Positions 36,379 through 46,502 of a stretch of 64,000 nucleotides of DNA are shown piece by piece. Source of the DNA: Solea solea (Eukaryota > Chordata > Actinopteri > Pleuronectiformes > Soleidae). The notes beneath the pieces are model-generated. The model did no database searches, had not been told where the DNA came from, and saw only the letters and a program-made list of their open reading frames with translations. The stretch is from the NCBI RefSeq assembly GCF_958295425.1, contig NC_081141.1, forward strand, positions 27,529,865 through 27,593,864, read 5' to 3'. The position numbers and the translations under genes are program-made. Every line of letters starts with the position of its first letter. Position 1 is the stretch's first letter.

Positions 36379-36693
36379 TGGGGCTGCAACGAGTAATTGA
36401 CTATTCATCGATTACAACGGGCAACTATTTTGGTTATCGTTTAAGAAGCTCTCTTCTCTCTTCTCGGCTTCTTAAATGAGAATATTTTCTGTTTTATTTT
36501 TGCTCCATAAAACAAAGGAATCATTTTGGTTTGTGGACAAAAACAAAGACATTTGAGAACATCATCATTTCCAGGTTTGGGGATAAAAACCATCAACATT
36601 TGTCAACATTTTATGGAGCAAAGAAACAAGAAAATCCATTCCTCGAAAACATAATGGAGAGATTAATCAATTAGGGACAAACTTGCAGCCCTA
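36379..36693. repeat. ATCGATTA-type element, foldback copy with both termini
   Basis: The termini are TGGGGCTGCAAC on the left and, read in reverse, TAGGGCTGCAAG on the right. Inside, TTTTTGCTCCATAAAAC (near 36503) and TTTTATGGAGCAAAGAAAC (near 36610) are in opposite orientation, and nearby blocks also mirror each other. The copy is therefore a long imperfect inverted repeat. Flanks ACAGAATA and AATACTTT do not match, so no target duplication is visible. Confidence 0.65.
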
Positions 36694-38064
36694 AATACTT
36701 TATAAATAGCACAGAATTAAAGAACCTAAACCTAAATCACGTCAAGCATCAAGCGAAGCAATAAAATCAGTCAAAATTGAGCAGAAATGTGCTCCCATAA
36801 TCCAAATTACGTGAAAGGAATTGTGAAAAAACAATCAGCTAAATTTAAAAGGAATATTCCATGTCTTTTTTCACTATATCTTCTGTCCTCAAAAAAAACC
36901 TACACTATCCCTTTAAATAGAACAATGAGGAAAATGTTGGTATAAAATATCCCATGGTGGGATAAAGTACCTTTCAATCTTTCAAACAAGTTAGCGTAGC
37001 AGTTGTTAGTCTTGGTTTGTCAGCTTTACCGCATTTTAATCCCAAGTGTTTTTCTTTTCTTTTCTTTTATTTACCCTGAGGGAATTCCTTCAAAATCCCA
37101 GAGAGAAAAAAAACAATAAACCTCAGAGAAAAATGAGCTGCGTCCACACGTATCACAACGTCTGCAATATTTTGAAAAGAAACCCACTCGGCCACAGTGT
37201 GGACACGACTGTGGAATGAAGAGCAGCAGCTCGAGGAGCTCGGCCGATTCAATCTCCTGACTGAGATAGATGGAGGAGATCTGCAGCTTTTTTAATGATT
37301 TAGCACGGTGACTGAATGGGCCCGCTCGCCCCCCACCCCCGTCCACTCAGATTAGGCAGGACGGAGTCTACGACGTTATTCCAGGGCAGATTAGGCCACA
37401 GTGACCTGAGCGTTTTCAAGAGGAATTCTCGATGGCTAAGCTCAGGGTGGCAGAAGTTTAAAATATGACTTCTTGGAATGACTACAGTATTTCCAGAAGA
37501 GTTTTACTCGGCCCAAAATACCAAGAACTGTTTTCACATTCAAATCAGTCAGTCATGATGAAAATGTTTTCCATCTGTCACCCGTCGGAAAATCTACCCG
37601 TCACCGCGACATCCCAGAGCTTCAGCTGAAGACTTCAGGATGTCTCTGACACCAAAAACTCCTCCTCACTCACAATGACAGTTGTCACGGAACGACGTGA
37701 AGACAACCAGGAGATGGAGGAGTCTGAAGCTGTGGGAAATGGCGCCGTATTGACCTTCGTTTCGTGCCCCGCAACACCCACAAACCTCAATAAACAAACA
37801 AGTTTTGGATAAAAAGAGACCAGAAACTCACACATACATGCAAGATGCATGGGACTAAATCCTTGGCACAGAGAACGATGAAGAACGATGACAAAAGTGC
37901 ACAAGAAATAAGATTATAATAATAACATTTTTGGTTCTGACAGATAACAATGAAACTTCACCATGGAGACGGTGAATACCATGTGACACTGTGCAACGAC
38001 AAAATGTGACGGTGTTTGCGACACAAGAAAATTCTATAGGTCGAGCAACACTTGATGCAGAGTA

Positions 38065-38545
38065 GGCCACAAGGTGGAGGAGTGGCTAGAACTATTGCCT
38101 CACAGAAAGAAGGTCCGTGCACATGTTCTCCCGCTGTGTATGTGGGTTTTCTCCAGGTACTCTGGTTTCTCTGTCAGTATCGGTCCAATACTGGTCAAAA
38201 ATGACTGGATGGGATATCGGACAGAAACATTTAAGCCGAGTCATGTTTAGTTTAGTTCTTCTTCTTGGGAGAACAATATTTGGTATGTCTTTGAAATGAC
38301 TTCTTAACAGCTTCATACGTTCATAAATGGTATAAAATGACTGTATCTGACTGATATCGGTAGATTCTCAAGGTTGTGATATCGGTATCGGACACAAAAA
38401 AATGGTATTGTCCAATCCCAATCTCTAACAGAGGTCAACTGGACACTCTAACACCCCAACTTTCACCCTGTGTCAGCTGGGATTGGCTCCAGTTTCCCCC
38501 CCAAGACACTTGTGTGGAGGATAAAGCGTGAAACAAAGAATGAGT
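38065..38545 (+). repeat. Teleost GGATAAAGCGG-type retroposon, split copy
   Basis: The head (AGTGGCTAGAACTATTGCCT, then CACATGTTCTCCCGCTGTG and GGGTTTTCTCCAGGTACTC) lies at about 38080-38170. The body resumes at about 38433 with AGGTCAACTGGACACTCTAA. It continues through GTCAGCTGGGATTGGCTCC to GGATAAAGCGTGAAAC near 38520. About 260 bp of unrelated sequence separates the parts, which looks like a later insertion. Confidence 0.65.
38171..38432. mobile_element. Element inserted inside the split retroposon
   Basis: The insert is rich in GATATCGG/TATCGG motifs: GTCAGTATCGGTCCAATACT near its start, and GATATCGGTATCGGACAC with TGGTATTGTCCAATCCC near its end. I recall this as a recurrent fish repeat. 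A related fragment appears at about 25770-25840 (GATATTGGTAGATACTG, then TGTATTGGACACAAAG). Its superfamily is unknown to me, and no clear target duplication was seen. Confidence 0.5.
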
Positions 38546-38639
38546 TCCCAGTTTCTTTTCCGACTCAGCTGTCGCATCCATGCTTTGCTGGCCCTTTTCC
38601 GAGCACAGGGACATGACGTCCCCAGATGTCCCCCTCAGA

Positions 38640-39080
38640 AAAATGTTTAGAATTAAGGCCACCAGACACTCGACATACCGTACGTCCCAGCCTCCGCAGC
38701 ATAAACCTCCACGCTCCGATGACGTACGGCATTTTGGGTAGAAGTTGAATGTCTTGCATTACCTTCCGGCCACAGACGCGGACAGGAGAACCCAATGAGC
38801 TGCGGGTCTGATTGCTGACCACATTAAGCCTCACAGGCAGCACACTGTGATGAATCCGCTCGCTGAAATGTGAAGGTAATAGTCTTGACATAGCGGAGAC
38901 ATAACTCACCGATGGTACCTGCAAACTCGCCCCGAATGACAACAATCCCGAGCAGGAGCAGGTCCAATACGAGGAAGGAGAGTTGCTTTCATTACCATCA
39001 TCATTACTGTATATCATTTCTGAATGTAAAGCCATTTGGTTTCATTTAAATGTAAATCTGGGCACTGAGCTGCGTACGTC
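38640..39080. other. Unique block, candidate conserved non-coding element
   Basis: Mixed-composition sequence between repeats, with CpG words and a minus-strand frame of 156 codons (38565-39035) that resembles no known domain. A GGTACCATCG|GTGAGT donor-like word lies near 38911 on the minus strand. Confidence 0.25.
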
Positions 39081-39318
39081 GTCACCCACGGCAACCTGAC
39101 TGTGATGATTCATTCTGGGATTGGCAGGGAAAATACAAGAGGGCCCTTTTACTTTCTCTGAGGGAAAACAACAGGTTTGACCTTTGTCTGTTTTCATGAA
39201 AGCCCCCACACACACGGCAAACTCAAATAAGTAAATAAATAAATAAAATAATACAACAAAACCTTGAGATTACTTTATTTCCCAATAGAAACAGTTATTT
39301 TGCACTTGGACTGACCTT

Positions 39319-39396
39319 GGCGGCGATGGTTCAGTGGTCCAGTGTGTTGTCTTTCAAATGGAAGGTGGTGGATTCAAACTCCGCTCAACTCATGTT
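39319..39396 (+). repeat. tRNA-like sequence (likely SINE head)
   Basis: GGCGATGGTTCAGTGGTCCA resembles a box A region and GTGGATTCAAACTCC a box B region at roughly tRNA spacing. The strand cannot be folded cleanly into a full cloverleaf with matched acceptor arms, so a tRNA-derived SINE fragment is more likely than a working tRNA gene. Confidence 0.35.
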
Positions 39397-39652
39397 GTTC
39401 CTGATCGATGACGATTGATGCTTTTTTTTTAATCCATATATTTAACCAGTTAGTTTATTAATCATTTTCAATACATGCCATGTTTGTAAAACCTGGAAAT
39501 GATGATGTTCTCTATTCCTTTCTTATATGGAGCAAAGAAACAAAGAAAATGTTCACTTTTAAGAAGCTAAAACCAACAGAGATCTTAATAATTGATTGAT
39601 TCATTTAGTAATGGATTAATAATCGATTATTCAAGTAATTGTTTCAGCCCGA
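39396..39652. repeat. ATCGATTA-type dispersed element, copy 5
   Basis: It contains TATATGGAGCAAAGAAAC, TTTAAGAAGCTAAAACC, AATCGATTATTCAAGTAATTG and ends TTTCAGCCC. The left end is degenerate, with a T-run near 39422. A pentanucleotide array (TCTAA)n follows at once. Confidence 0.6.
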
Positions 39653-39663
39653 GAATAAAGTTT

Positions 39664-39696
39664 GTCTAATCTAATCTAATCTAATCTAATCTAATA
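39664..39696. repeat. (TCTAA)6 array
   Basis: Six near-perfect TCTAA units directly after the ATCGATTA-type element copy 5. Confidence 0.9.
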
Positions 39697-39855
39697 AGGC
39701 AAATATGGTCCCAGTTAGGTCGACACCTGCTCCTGATGCTTCTGCAAGCCGTGTATGAATGTTATGAAACATATGCTGTGTGAATGTGTGACTGTGAATG
39801 GGTGAATGGCAAAAGACTACAAAAGTGCTACATTTAGCATTTATATACTGTTGTT

Positions 39856-40128
39856 GTCGGACACGCGGCGGAGTAGTGGATGGCGTTGTTGCCTTACAGC
39901 AAAACGACCTGGGTTTGCATGTTCTTCCCAAGTGTACGTGGGTTTTATCTCTACTCTCCAGCTTCCACCCACAGTCCAAACGCATGCAGAAGTTAAATGG
40001 ACACTCCGTAGAATGGTTGTACGTCTTTGTGCGTTGTCCCTGCGGTGACCTGTGTCACCTGGGATTGGCTCCGCCCCCCCGTGATCCTCGCGTGGAGGAT
40101 GGAGCGGGAGACAATGAGTGAATGAATA
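39856..40128 (+). repeat. Teleost GGATAAAGCGG-type retroposon copy
   Basis: It shows GCGGAGTAGTGGATGGCGTT, GGGTTTGCATGTTCTTCCC, GTACGTGGGTTTTATCTC, CACAGTCCAAACGCATGC, GTCACCTGGGATTGGCTCC and a tail GTGGAGGATGGAGCGGGAGA followed by an AATGAGTGAATGAAT run. The order matches the copy at 30796. Confidence 0.7.
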
Positions 40129-40388
40129 TTGTTGCTGTGGTTCCTGATGTATGACGTGCAGCGCTCAAGGTCATGAAGGCTGAACAACGGCAGACAAGAG
40201 GAACGATGAGTCCACGAGCCAAACGAGGTTTGTAGCATCAAAGGAACACAGAAGACGGAGCGTCGCACACCGCGTGGCGACACTTTTCTTCCTCAGCAAC
40301 ACTTGACACAGTTGTGCATCTGGAAAACTGGAGGATGCTGCTCGGCTGCTAATGTTTACCAAATGAGGCGACCACCGGGGGCACAGGT

Positions 40389-40422
40389 GTGTGAGTGTGT
40401 GTGTGTGTGAGTGTGTGTGTGT
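40389..40422. repeat. (GT)n microsatellite
   Basis: Interrupted GTGTGTGA units. Confidence 0.9.
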
Positions 40423-40607
40423 GCACTCTCTTCCTGGCAAGGCAAACAACTCCATCCTCTAATCTCATAACACGTCCCTGTAATGACATATAGCATTAGC
40501 AAAACCTGCAGCGCCGCGTGTTGAACGACTGGTAAATGAAGTAGGTGACTTCAACAATCCTCAGACAAATATCAGATAATCCCCCTTTCACATTATTTTT
40601 CATGCTC

Positions 40608-40610
<3 letters not shown>

Positions 40611-40640
<30 letters not shown>
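40611..40640. repeat. (CA)15 microsatellite
   Basis: Perfect CA run of about 30 bases. Confidence 0.95.
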
Positions 40641-40642
<2 letters not shown>

Positions 40643-40914
40643 TTAATCACACATCACATTAATTAATCATCAATTCCCAAACAAACACGGCTGCATGTCA
40701 AATGAAATCTATATGAGCCTTATCACAGCCACAAGTCTCTCTGCATCTTAAAGAGCTTTAGAGAGAGTTGAGAACATGTTAGTAGCTTCTCTTATACGTT
40801 ATGTCAGATGTAAATTACCCTGGACTGAGGCTGAATCCTTACTACTCTGTGCTCTTTATTTACCCCGCCGCTGCGGTCCTCGGTACTGGACCTCTGGAAA
40901 CAATGATGCAGTTA

Positions 40915-41130
40915 CTTCCATTTACTTTCACAATATTGCAATATTTAAGTCACAATACAGTTATTGCGATAAAGGATATTATCATGATATAAAAGTCTTG
41001 ATACGATATTATCACAATATTTAAGTCAACATACAATATTATAACGATATTTAAGTCGTGTTACGATAAAATTACGATATTGTAAAATATTGAGTATTTG
41101 CAAAATCCTATATTGTGTATAATCCCGCCC
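40915..41130. repeat. Degenerate CGATATT-rich repeat
   Basis: There are short units of the form ACGATATTATCACAATATTTAAGTC (not shown in full) about every 30-40 bases between 40930 and 41090. These are seen as ATATTTAAGTCACAATAC, GATATTATCACAATATTT and GATATTTAAGTCGTGTTACG. This looks like a decayed fish element with local tandem repeats. Confidence 0.45.
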
Positions 41131-41139
41131 CCCCACTGA

Positions 41140-42260
41140 ATGGTCACATGATGTACATTTTAGGTAACTCTCTTTTTAAATAAAACTTAGTAGCATAAAT
41201 GTAACCTGAACAAGTTCCGTGAAAAACCTGACAACCTCAACATTTACAACCAAATTGCCCCCAATTTTCATTAGAATCAAAATTACATATGAAGTAGTAC
41301 TCTTGTTTTTTCAGTAGAATACGGAGGAAATGATCCTGTTGTGACTAATGTTGGAACTCTTGATTGTATGATTGTACTGCTAATCCTGGTAAAGAAGCAC
41401 TTTGTGAATTGGGGAACATCATTGAAGTACTGTCCACCTTGCCTGTATATGATCTTAGTGGTTTATTTGAAGTGGCACAAGGGGGAGCATGCAATAACTC
41501 TATATATATACATATATGTATATATACATACATTGCATAGACCTATATGCTCGCGTCATGTCACAGAGAAAGTTGACGTTTTTGGTCACAAATGGTCAAA
41601 TGTTCATTTAATAGATCATATTTATTTTGGATTTAAGACTAAAAAATGTTTTTTGCAAGAATATTTGAGGGTAAAATGTGAAAGTGTTCCGTATAGAGTG
41701 AGAAAATATTATCCGACTTTAAACCCTGATGCTCAGGAAAGCTCCATCCTGTGTTCCGTGTCTAGGACTAAGTGTGACACAACTGAATGGCCTTTTAAAG
41801 TTTCCCCATGGGCCACACCATCATGCTCACTCGCAACCATTTCATACAAGAGGGGGCCTCACCCTCCACCACGATGATCCCCCCCCCCCCAACCTGCAAA
41901 CTTCACTACTGATCTCTAAGAGCTTAAATCTTGCTGAGTGGGAGCTACAGTAGCTCTTGCTGTCATGTCCCGCTGAGAGGGAGAACCACTGCACTCGCTT
42001 CTGTGTAGTTCAACCAAGAGTCAATGTTGTTTTGGAGGGGGGGGGGATTTTCATGTGATGCCTGTCATTTGATTTATGGCCTCAGAGACTGATGTGTTGT
42101 GCAGGGAAAGCACCAACATGAGAGGCGTATGACGAACGTATGGGGACAGGGGCAAAATATCACTTTGTATTAAGTCACATTGTGAAGTGAGCAATAAAAC
42201 CACTTACTGATTGAACGATTTCTCAGTGAATAGAAAATAAATCAGCAACTGATGTTATTT
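41140..42260. other. No gene seen
   Basis: A plus-strand frame of 178 codons (41341-41877) has no recognised protein and runs through an AT palindrome (TATATATACATATATGTA near 41500). A C10 run lies near 41880 and a G-run near 42036. Confidence 0.45.
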
Positions 42261-42264
42261 TGTA

Positions 42265-42500
42265 ATGTAAGGGGTGGGAATCACAGGGTACCTCACGTTA
42301 CAATACCAATAATATCATGATACAACGATTCTGTAATAACTGATGTATTCCAAGACAATCGTACAGCGATACATCACGATATCTGTCTCACTGAAGAAAA
42401 GTTAAAAGTGCAGGATTTTTCTATTTCTTCACAACATAGAGAACAAAGCAACTCTTATTATGAATTGAAATATCGATATTTGCCCATAACCCACGCCTGA
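42265..42500. repeat. CGATACATCACGAT element, copy 1
   Basis: It starts GGGGTGGGAATCACAGGGTA. It includes CGATACATCACGATATCTGT, AAGTTAAAAGTGCAGGATTT and AAATATCGATATTTGCCC, and ends AACCCACGCC, a weak inverted match to the start. Copy 2 lies at 44728. Confidence 0.55.
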
Positions 42501-42839
42501 GGCCGACAGCGGTTAGCTGGTTAGCTAATAACCATTGAAGGAGAACATGTTTATATTTACCAGTGTCTGGGTGAAGTGGCGTAGGATGCTAGTAAGCTAA
42601 TGCTATCTATGTGACTTGCAAACTAAGATGCCCAAATAATACACATAATGCTAACTGAATAGATCATATTAATATTGGATTAAGGAGGAAAAACAATGGT
42701 TTTTTACAGTCTGAAAACTGTCTGAAACTTGCAACTGCCAGTGGGAGTAACGTTAGCATCAGGCTAACATTTTCTGCTGACTTTTGTCCTCCAATGTGGC
42801 TGTAGATTCGGGATCAGGCTGTTGAAAACACTCTTACAT

Positions 42840-43005
42840 TTTTATTTCACCTTAGGTCCTGTTTTTAGGTCCGTTAGGATTACCAAAATTATTTCTATTT
42901 GCTAAATGCCAGAATAATGAGAGAAGGATTTTTTTAGACAATTTTTTATTACTTTCTTCAAAGTCAGACGTTTATAGTGTATGTAAACTTCTGGTTTCAA
43001 CTGTA
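42840..43005. mobile_element. Right end of a Sleeping Beauty-like Tc1 transposon
   Basis: Positions 42976-43003 read, on the minus strand, CAGTTGAAACCAGAAGTT and then TACATACACT, closely matching the outer inverted repeat of fish Tc1 elements of the Sleeping Beauty/Tss type. A TA follows at 43004-43005, the expected target site. The preceding AT-rich stretch (an AGGATTACCAAAATTATTT block near 42880, then CTAAATGCCAGAATAATGAG) also resembles the subterminal part of such elements. No matching left end or transposase was found nearby, so this is a truncated copy. Confidence 0.75.
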
Positions 43006-43009
43006 TGAT

Positions 43010-44035
43010 GAACTTTATTATATTAAACTACTTTTCTAATGAAGATTACCTACATCCTCATCTTTCTTTGGCAAAAACAACTTGCTTGACCGTAAGTTCA
43101 ATAAAAGAACAACACATTTTTAAATGGTCATACATATAGTATCAAGTAAACTACACCACTGCCTTAAACTCTCAGACGTAACTCACAATTATACTAACAA
43201 TATAGCAGAATGATTTATTTTTTTTAAATATCTCAAGCTCAGTCAAACCTTTATAATAATAATAATAGGGTGAAGCAGCTGGAGTGTTGTTGTGCTCGGT
43301 GTAATAGCGGCACGATGCACACACACGTTCACAGACCGTGTTGTGCCAATGGAGTCATGACGCTGTGACCTCAATCTCTTTACTGCACTCACTTCAGCTC
43401 CGTGTGCTGCCGATCACCGAGTTGAGATTGTGTGGCTCCAAAACGGAGGAGAAAGAGTAATATCAACTCAAACACCATCACTGTACACACTCACCTATAA
43501 CCTGCATTAAGAGGAATGTGAGGAATCTGCTCTGAGCCAAAGCCCGAGGAGATACGAGAAAACCATGAATGTTTGATTTCCTTTAAATCCTCTTCTTTTT
43601 TCTTCTTTATCCTGTCATAATATTAACACAGAGAATATAAGATCACAGATACAGAGTGTGTGCTCGGATTGTAATGTTGGATTTAAGTCAACGACTTTCA
43701 GTGTCTGCATCGAAAATCGCCATCTTTTCTTTCTTTTCGTTTGACTTCTGAAGCGATTTCTGCTCATTTTTGCTTTCAAAACAGGCAACGACAACAACTC
43801 AATTAGCAAAAGTGTAAGGCTGCAATTTACTCATTATAATTTGGATTATTCTGCATTCTATGCCACTCAGAAATCCATTACATACATATTGTTTAGTTAA
43901 AAAAGTGAATATTTTCATTCAGTATCTCAAATGATAACATTCCGTCTTGTTTTAAAAGCTTTAAAGCTGTAAACAATTAACATTTTATCAAATCACAATC
44001 GTAATATATGTCAGAAAACTTTAAATTGGGTATTT
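43010..44035. other. No gene seen
   Basis: AT-rich non-coding sequence with an AATAATAATAAT run near 43254. Confidence 0.5.
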
Positions 44036-44039
44036 TATC

Positions 44040-44272
44040 TGAATTATTCAGCAGCTATTCTTCTAAGGACACCGCATTAAATTCCATTAATTTGGCACAA
44101 GGCATTACCCTTCACAATAACATAATCACAATCCAAATCTGAATCCTAACTTTATCCCAAGCTTCAGAAATTAGGTTGTAGGCTTTGAACCCAGTAGGAT
44201 TATTGATCCAGACAAAAGTCAGTATTTGGTAACACAGGGAAACAAAAATGAGTACACACTTCAACACACACA
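44040..44272. repeat. Dispersed repeat, first of two adjacent copies
   Basis: AGCAGCTATTCTTCTAAGGA, CACCGCATTAAATTCC, GAATCCTAACTTTATCCC and later GGAAACAAAAATGAG match, in order, parts of the following unit at 44278. The family is a fish repeat rich in CCTAACCCTAAACC-like sequence. Confidence 0.5.
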
Positions 44273-44277
44273 CACAA

Positions 44278-44545
44278 GTTTGTGCAGCTATTCTTCTTAG
44301 GACACTGCATTGACTGCCTAAACAAAGCCTTACCCTGAACCTGAACCTGAACCATAACCACAGTTCAAATCTTAGCCCTAAACTCAACCACTTCCTCAGA
44401 AATGCAGGTTCTGTCTCATAAGGACCAGGATTTTGGTCTCCATGAGGACTGGTCCTGACATGGTCAGTGTTTATGACAGAAAAAGATCCCACAAGGAAAC
44501 AAAAATGAGGTTTGCACAGCTGTACTTGTTGGGACATAGACGCAT
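44278..44545. repeat. Dispersed repeat, second of two adjacent copies
   Basis: GCAGCTATTCTTCTTAGGAC, CACTGCATTGACTGCC, repeated CCTGAACCTGAA, CATGAGGACTGGTCCTGACA and GGAAACAAAAATGAGG. It repeats blocks of 44040-44272 in the same direction. A third relative, in the other orientation, is at 60025. Confidence 0.5.
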
Positions 44546-44727
44546 ACAGTGGACGTCCATTCACTTTGACAGCCTGACTGTCTTACTGTTTCCACAGATC
44601 CACCTCAAATCAATGTTAACTGTTAACTGTTCCAGATAAAAACATCTTCCCTGTATACTATCATAGCCTGTGGAGTCATGGGAATGGGTTGTCTGTGAGT
44701 CGGGACAATGGCTAACTAGTGGCTCTG

Positions 44728-45160
44728 AATATCACAGGGTGCGATGCAGGATACATGGTCCACGATACCAATAATATCACCAAATAATCAATGTATTCAT
44801 ATAGCGATACATCACGATGTCTGTCAATATCTGAAAACAAAATGTCTGTGATAAGTTAAAAGTGCAGCATTTCTCAGAGAACAAAGGTCATAAAGTCTTA
44901 TGTATTGAACGTGGATGGAGCATTTCTCCACCATTATCCTCTTCTTTGGCCAGGTAACTTCCACCCAACTTTCCCCTCATTCATTTGAGCAGCGCCACCG
45001 TGAGGAGACATGAAGTAGTGGGAGAAACTGGCAGACACCACTTACTGAAAAGTGTCTTAATTTGTTAATTAATATCTCGATATTTGCCCTGAAGTATCGA
45101 TTATCATATTGCACAAGGGAGGACGACGGTATATCATCAAATCGATATTTTCTCCCACCT
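44728..45160. repeat. CGATACATCACGAT element, copy 2
   Basis: AATATCACAGGGTGCGATGC, CGATACATCACGATGTCTGT, AAGTTAAAAGTGCAGCATTT and CTCGATATTTGCCCTGAAG follow the order of copy 1, with about 150 bp more interior, and end TCTCCCACC. The two copies are in the same orientation. Confidence 0.6.
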
Positions 45161-45324
45161 TTATCTCATATGATGGAGTTTGCTATAGAATTTTCTAGCG
45201 GTCATATATTAGTTGTATGCAAATGGGGTTGCAATGTGCTTTTGATTGTAAACACAGAGGTAATGCAGGTAGAATTGTGTCATAGCAGAACATGTAGGAC
45301 AGTTAATTAAGCCAACAAGGAAAT

Positions 45325-45445
45325 TGGATTATATTGAAAAGCCACCAGAGGGCGACTCTACGGGAAGTCTATGGGAAAATGAGCTGAATTCCGTCCAGAT
45401 TTATAAACTTTTTCCCTAAGGAGGGAATGGTCTCCATCGTTTTGA
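45325..45445. repeat. Fish repeat containing CCACCAGAGGGCGAC
   Basis: AGCCACCAGAGGGCGACTCT, AAGTCTATGGGAAAATGAGC and CCCTAAGGAGGGAATG match a frequent fish repeat. It carries a CTCF-like core (45342-45355). Confidence 0.5.
45342..45355 (+). promoter_or_regulatory. CTCF-like motif inside a fish repeat
   Basis: CCACCAGAGGGCGA matches the CTCF core CCASYAGRKGGCRS except at the last base. It lies about 1 kb downstream of the presumed promoter, in the first intron. Confidence 0.4.
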
Positions 45446-45807
45446 GTGTGACAGCTTTCTTTTAAATGAAATTAGCGATGAGTGACGACTCCAGGCGGTA
45501 GCAGGTGTTTGGCTCAACATGCTTTACAATACACCATCAAGATCTAGATCAACAAAAATATTACGAGACACTAGTTTTTCCCTGAGAAAGGGTGTTGTTG
45601 TTTTTTTTGGAGGGGGGGGGGGCACCCCACCTCCTCAGCGCTGCTGCCCTCTCACTTCAGCAGCTGTAGTTGCGTCAGTGGCAGAAAGAACAGCTCCTCT
45701 TTCTCTCTCCTGCTCGGATTCAACATGACCATGAACACATAAAAAAACAAGCTGCCATTTATTTACAGCCTCCTTTTGTTTTCCCACAACTCTGCTGGCT
45801 GTTCAGT

Positions 45808-45862
45808 GTGCGTGTGTGTGTGTGTGTGTGTGTCTTCTACAGGATAACACGCGCGCGCGCGC
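45808..45862. repeat. (GT)n and (GC)n tracts
   Basis: (GT)13 at 45808-45833, then about 15 bases on an alternating GC run at 45849-45862. Both are alternating purine-pyrimidine tracts. Confidence 0.9.
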
Positions 45863-46414
45863 ACCACCGGTGTAACTCCCAGAGAACATCACAGGCACGG
45901 TGCCTGTTGCACAGGCGTGACAGTTATTCTCGACAGTGAACGCAGCGCGACGCTCAGTGATGGATTCATTCACGACCCCGCGATGACTGAGTGAAAGAGG
46001 GAGCAGTGAACATTGATTAGAGGTGGAGGTGTGGAGAGAGAGAGAGGGAGAGAAAAAGCACGAGTGTGAGAAGTTGACAGTGTGATGAATTCATATGAGA
46101 GGCTGTTTGTGCTGCGCAAAGACAGAGGAGAGAGGGAGAGAGGAGAGAGAGAGAGGGAGAGAAACGAAAGCTCCGGCACAGACAGTGAAGTCCGAGGATG
46201 AATCCAAATAATAAAACGTAGAGAAAACGCGCGCCCGGGTTTTGTTTGCAAACATTTTCAAGATGTAAACCTGACAGAAATTGTCGCAAGCGGTGCGTAA
46301 CCACGAGGGTGGTGTATTTGGCACAAGAGGAATTGATTCTTCCTTTTTTTCTTGTTCTTTAAAAAACACCACAGGGTTATAGAGTGTCAGAGTAGACATG
46401 CGGGCAGCTCTTAC
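45840..46414 (-). other. CpG-rich and purine-rich start of the presumed first intron
   Basis: Downstream of the donor at 46414, the minus-strand intron begins with CpG-containing sequence. It includes GA-rich tracts at 46035-46060 and 46120-46162, an alternating GC run near 45849-45862, and a GT tract just beyond at 45808-45833. First introns next to CpG islands often carry regulatory sequence, but no specific site is claimed here. Confidence 0.35.
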
Positions 46415-46502
46415 CTTTGGAGATCACTGGCGCCGAGAAACAAAGCAGGAGCAGCAGGAGACCCGTGATGGAGAGGTAACGTCCTTTTGTCAGCGCGCCC
46501 AT
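46415..46502 (-). CDS. First coding exon encoding a signal peptide (gene not identified)
   Basis: Seen: on the minus strand an ATG at 46502 opens 29 codons plus one base, reading MGALTKGRYLSITG, then six leucines, then CFSAPVISK. The basic N-terminus, the leucine core and the small residues near the end are typical of a secretory signal peptide. The exon ends AAAG|GTAAGA, close to the ideal donor, and leaves a phase-1 intron. Known: signal-peptide exons followed by phase-1 introns are common in genes for extracellular or single-pass membrane proteins. The ATG has G at -3 and G at +4, a good initiation context, and lies in the window's only CpG-rich block. Inference: this is the 5' end of a minus-strand gene whose remaining exons lie at lower coordinates, probably beyond the window. 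An adhesion molecule or receptor is plausible, but I do not recognise the family. A longer ORF in another frame overlaps it (46411-46827). Confidence 0.6.

Noticed and set aside
38565..39035. 156-codon minus-strand frame
   Set aside because: It has no domain resemblance and starts within the tail region of a retroposon on its downstream side; kept only as a unique block.
40371..40386. CCACCGGGGGCAC as a CTCF core
   Set aside because: One base of the core spacing is missing and the key A is replaced.
41341..41877. 178-codon plus-strand frame, the longest in the window after the LINE fragment
   Set aside because: No recognised domain. It runs through an AT palindrome and has low-complexity YIYIYVYIH residues, so chance is more likely.
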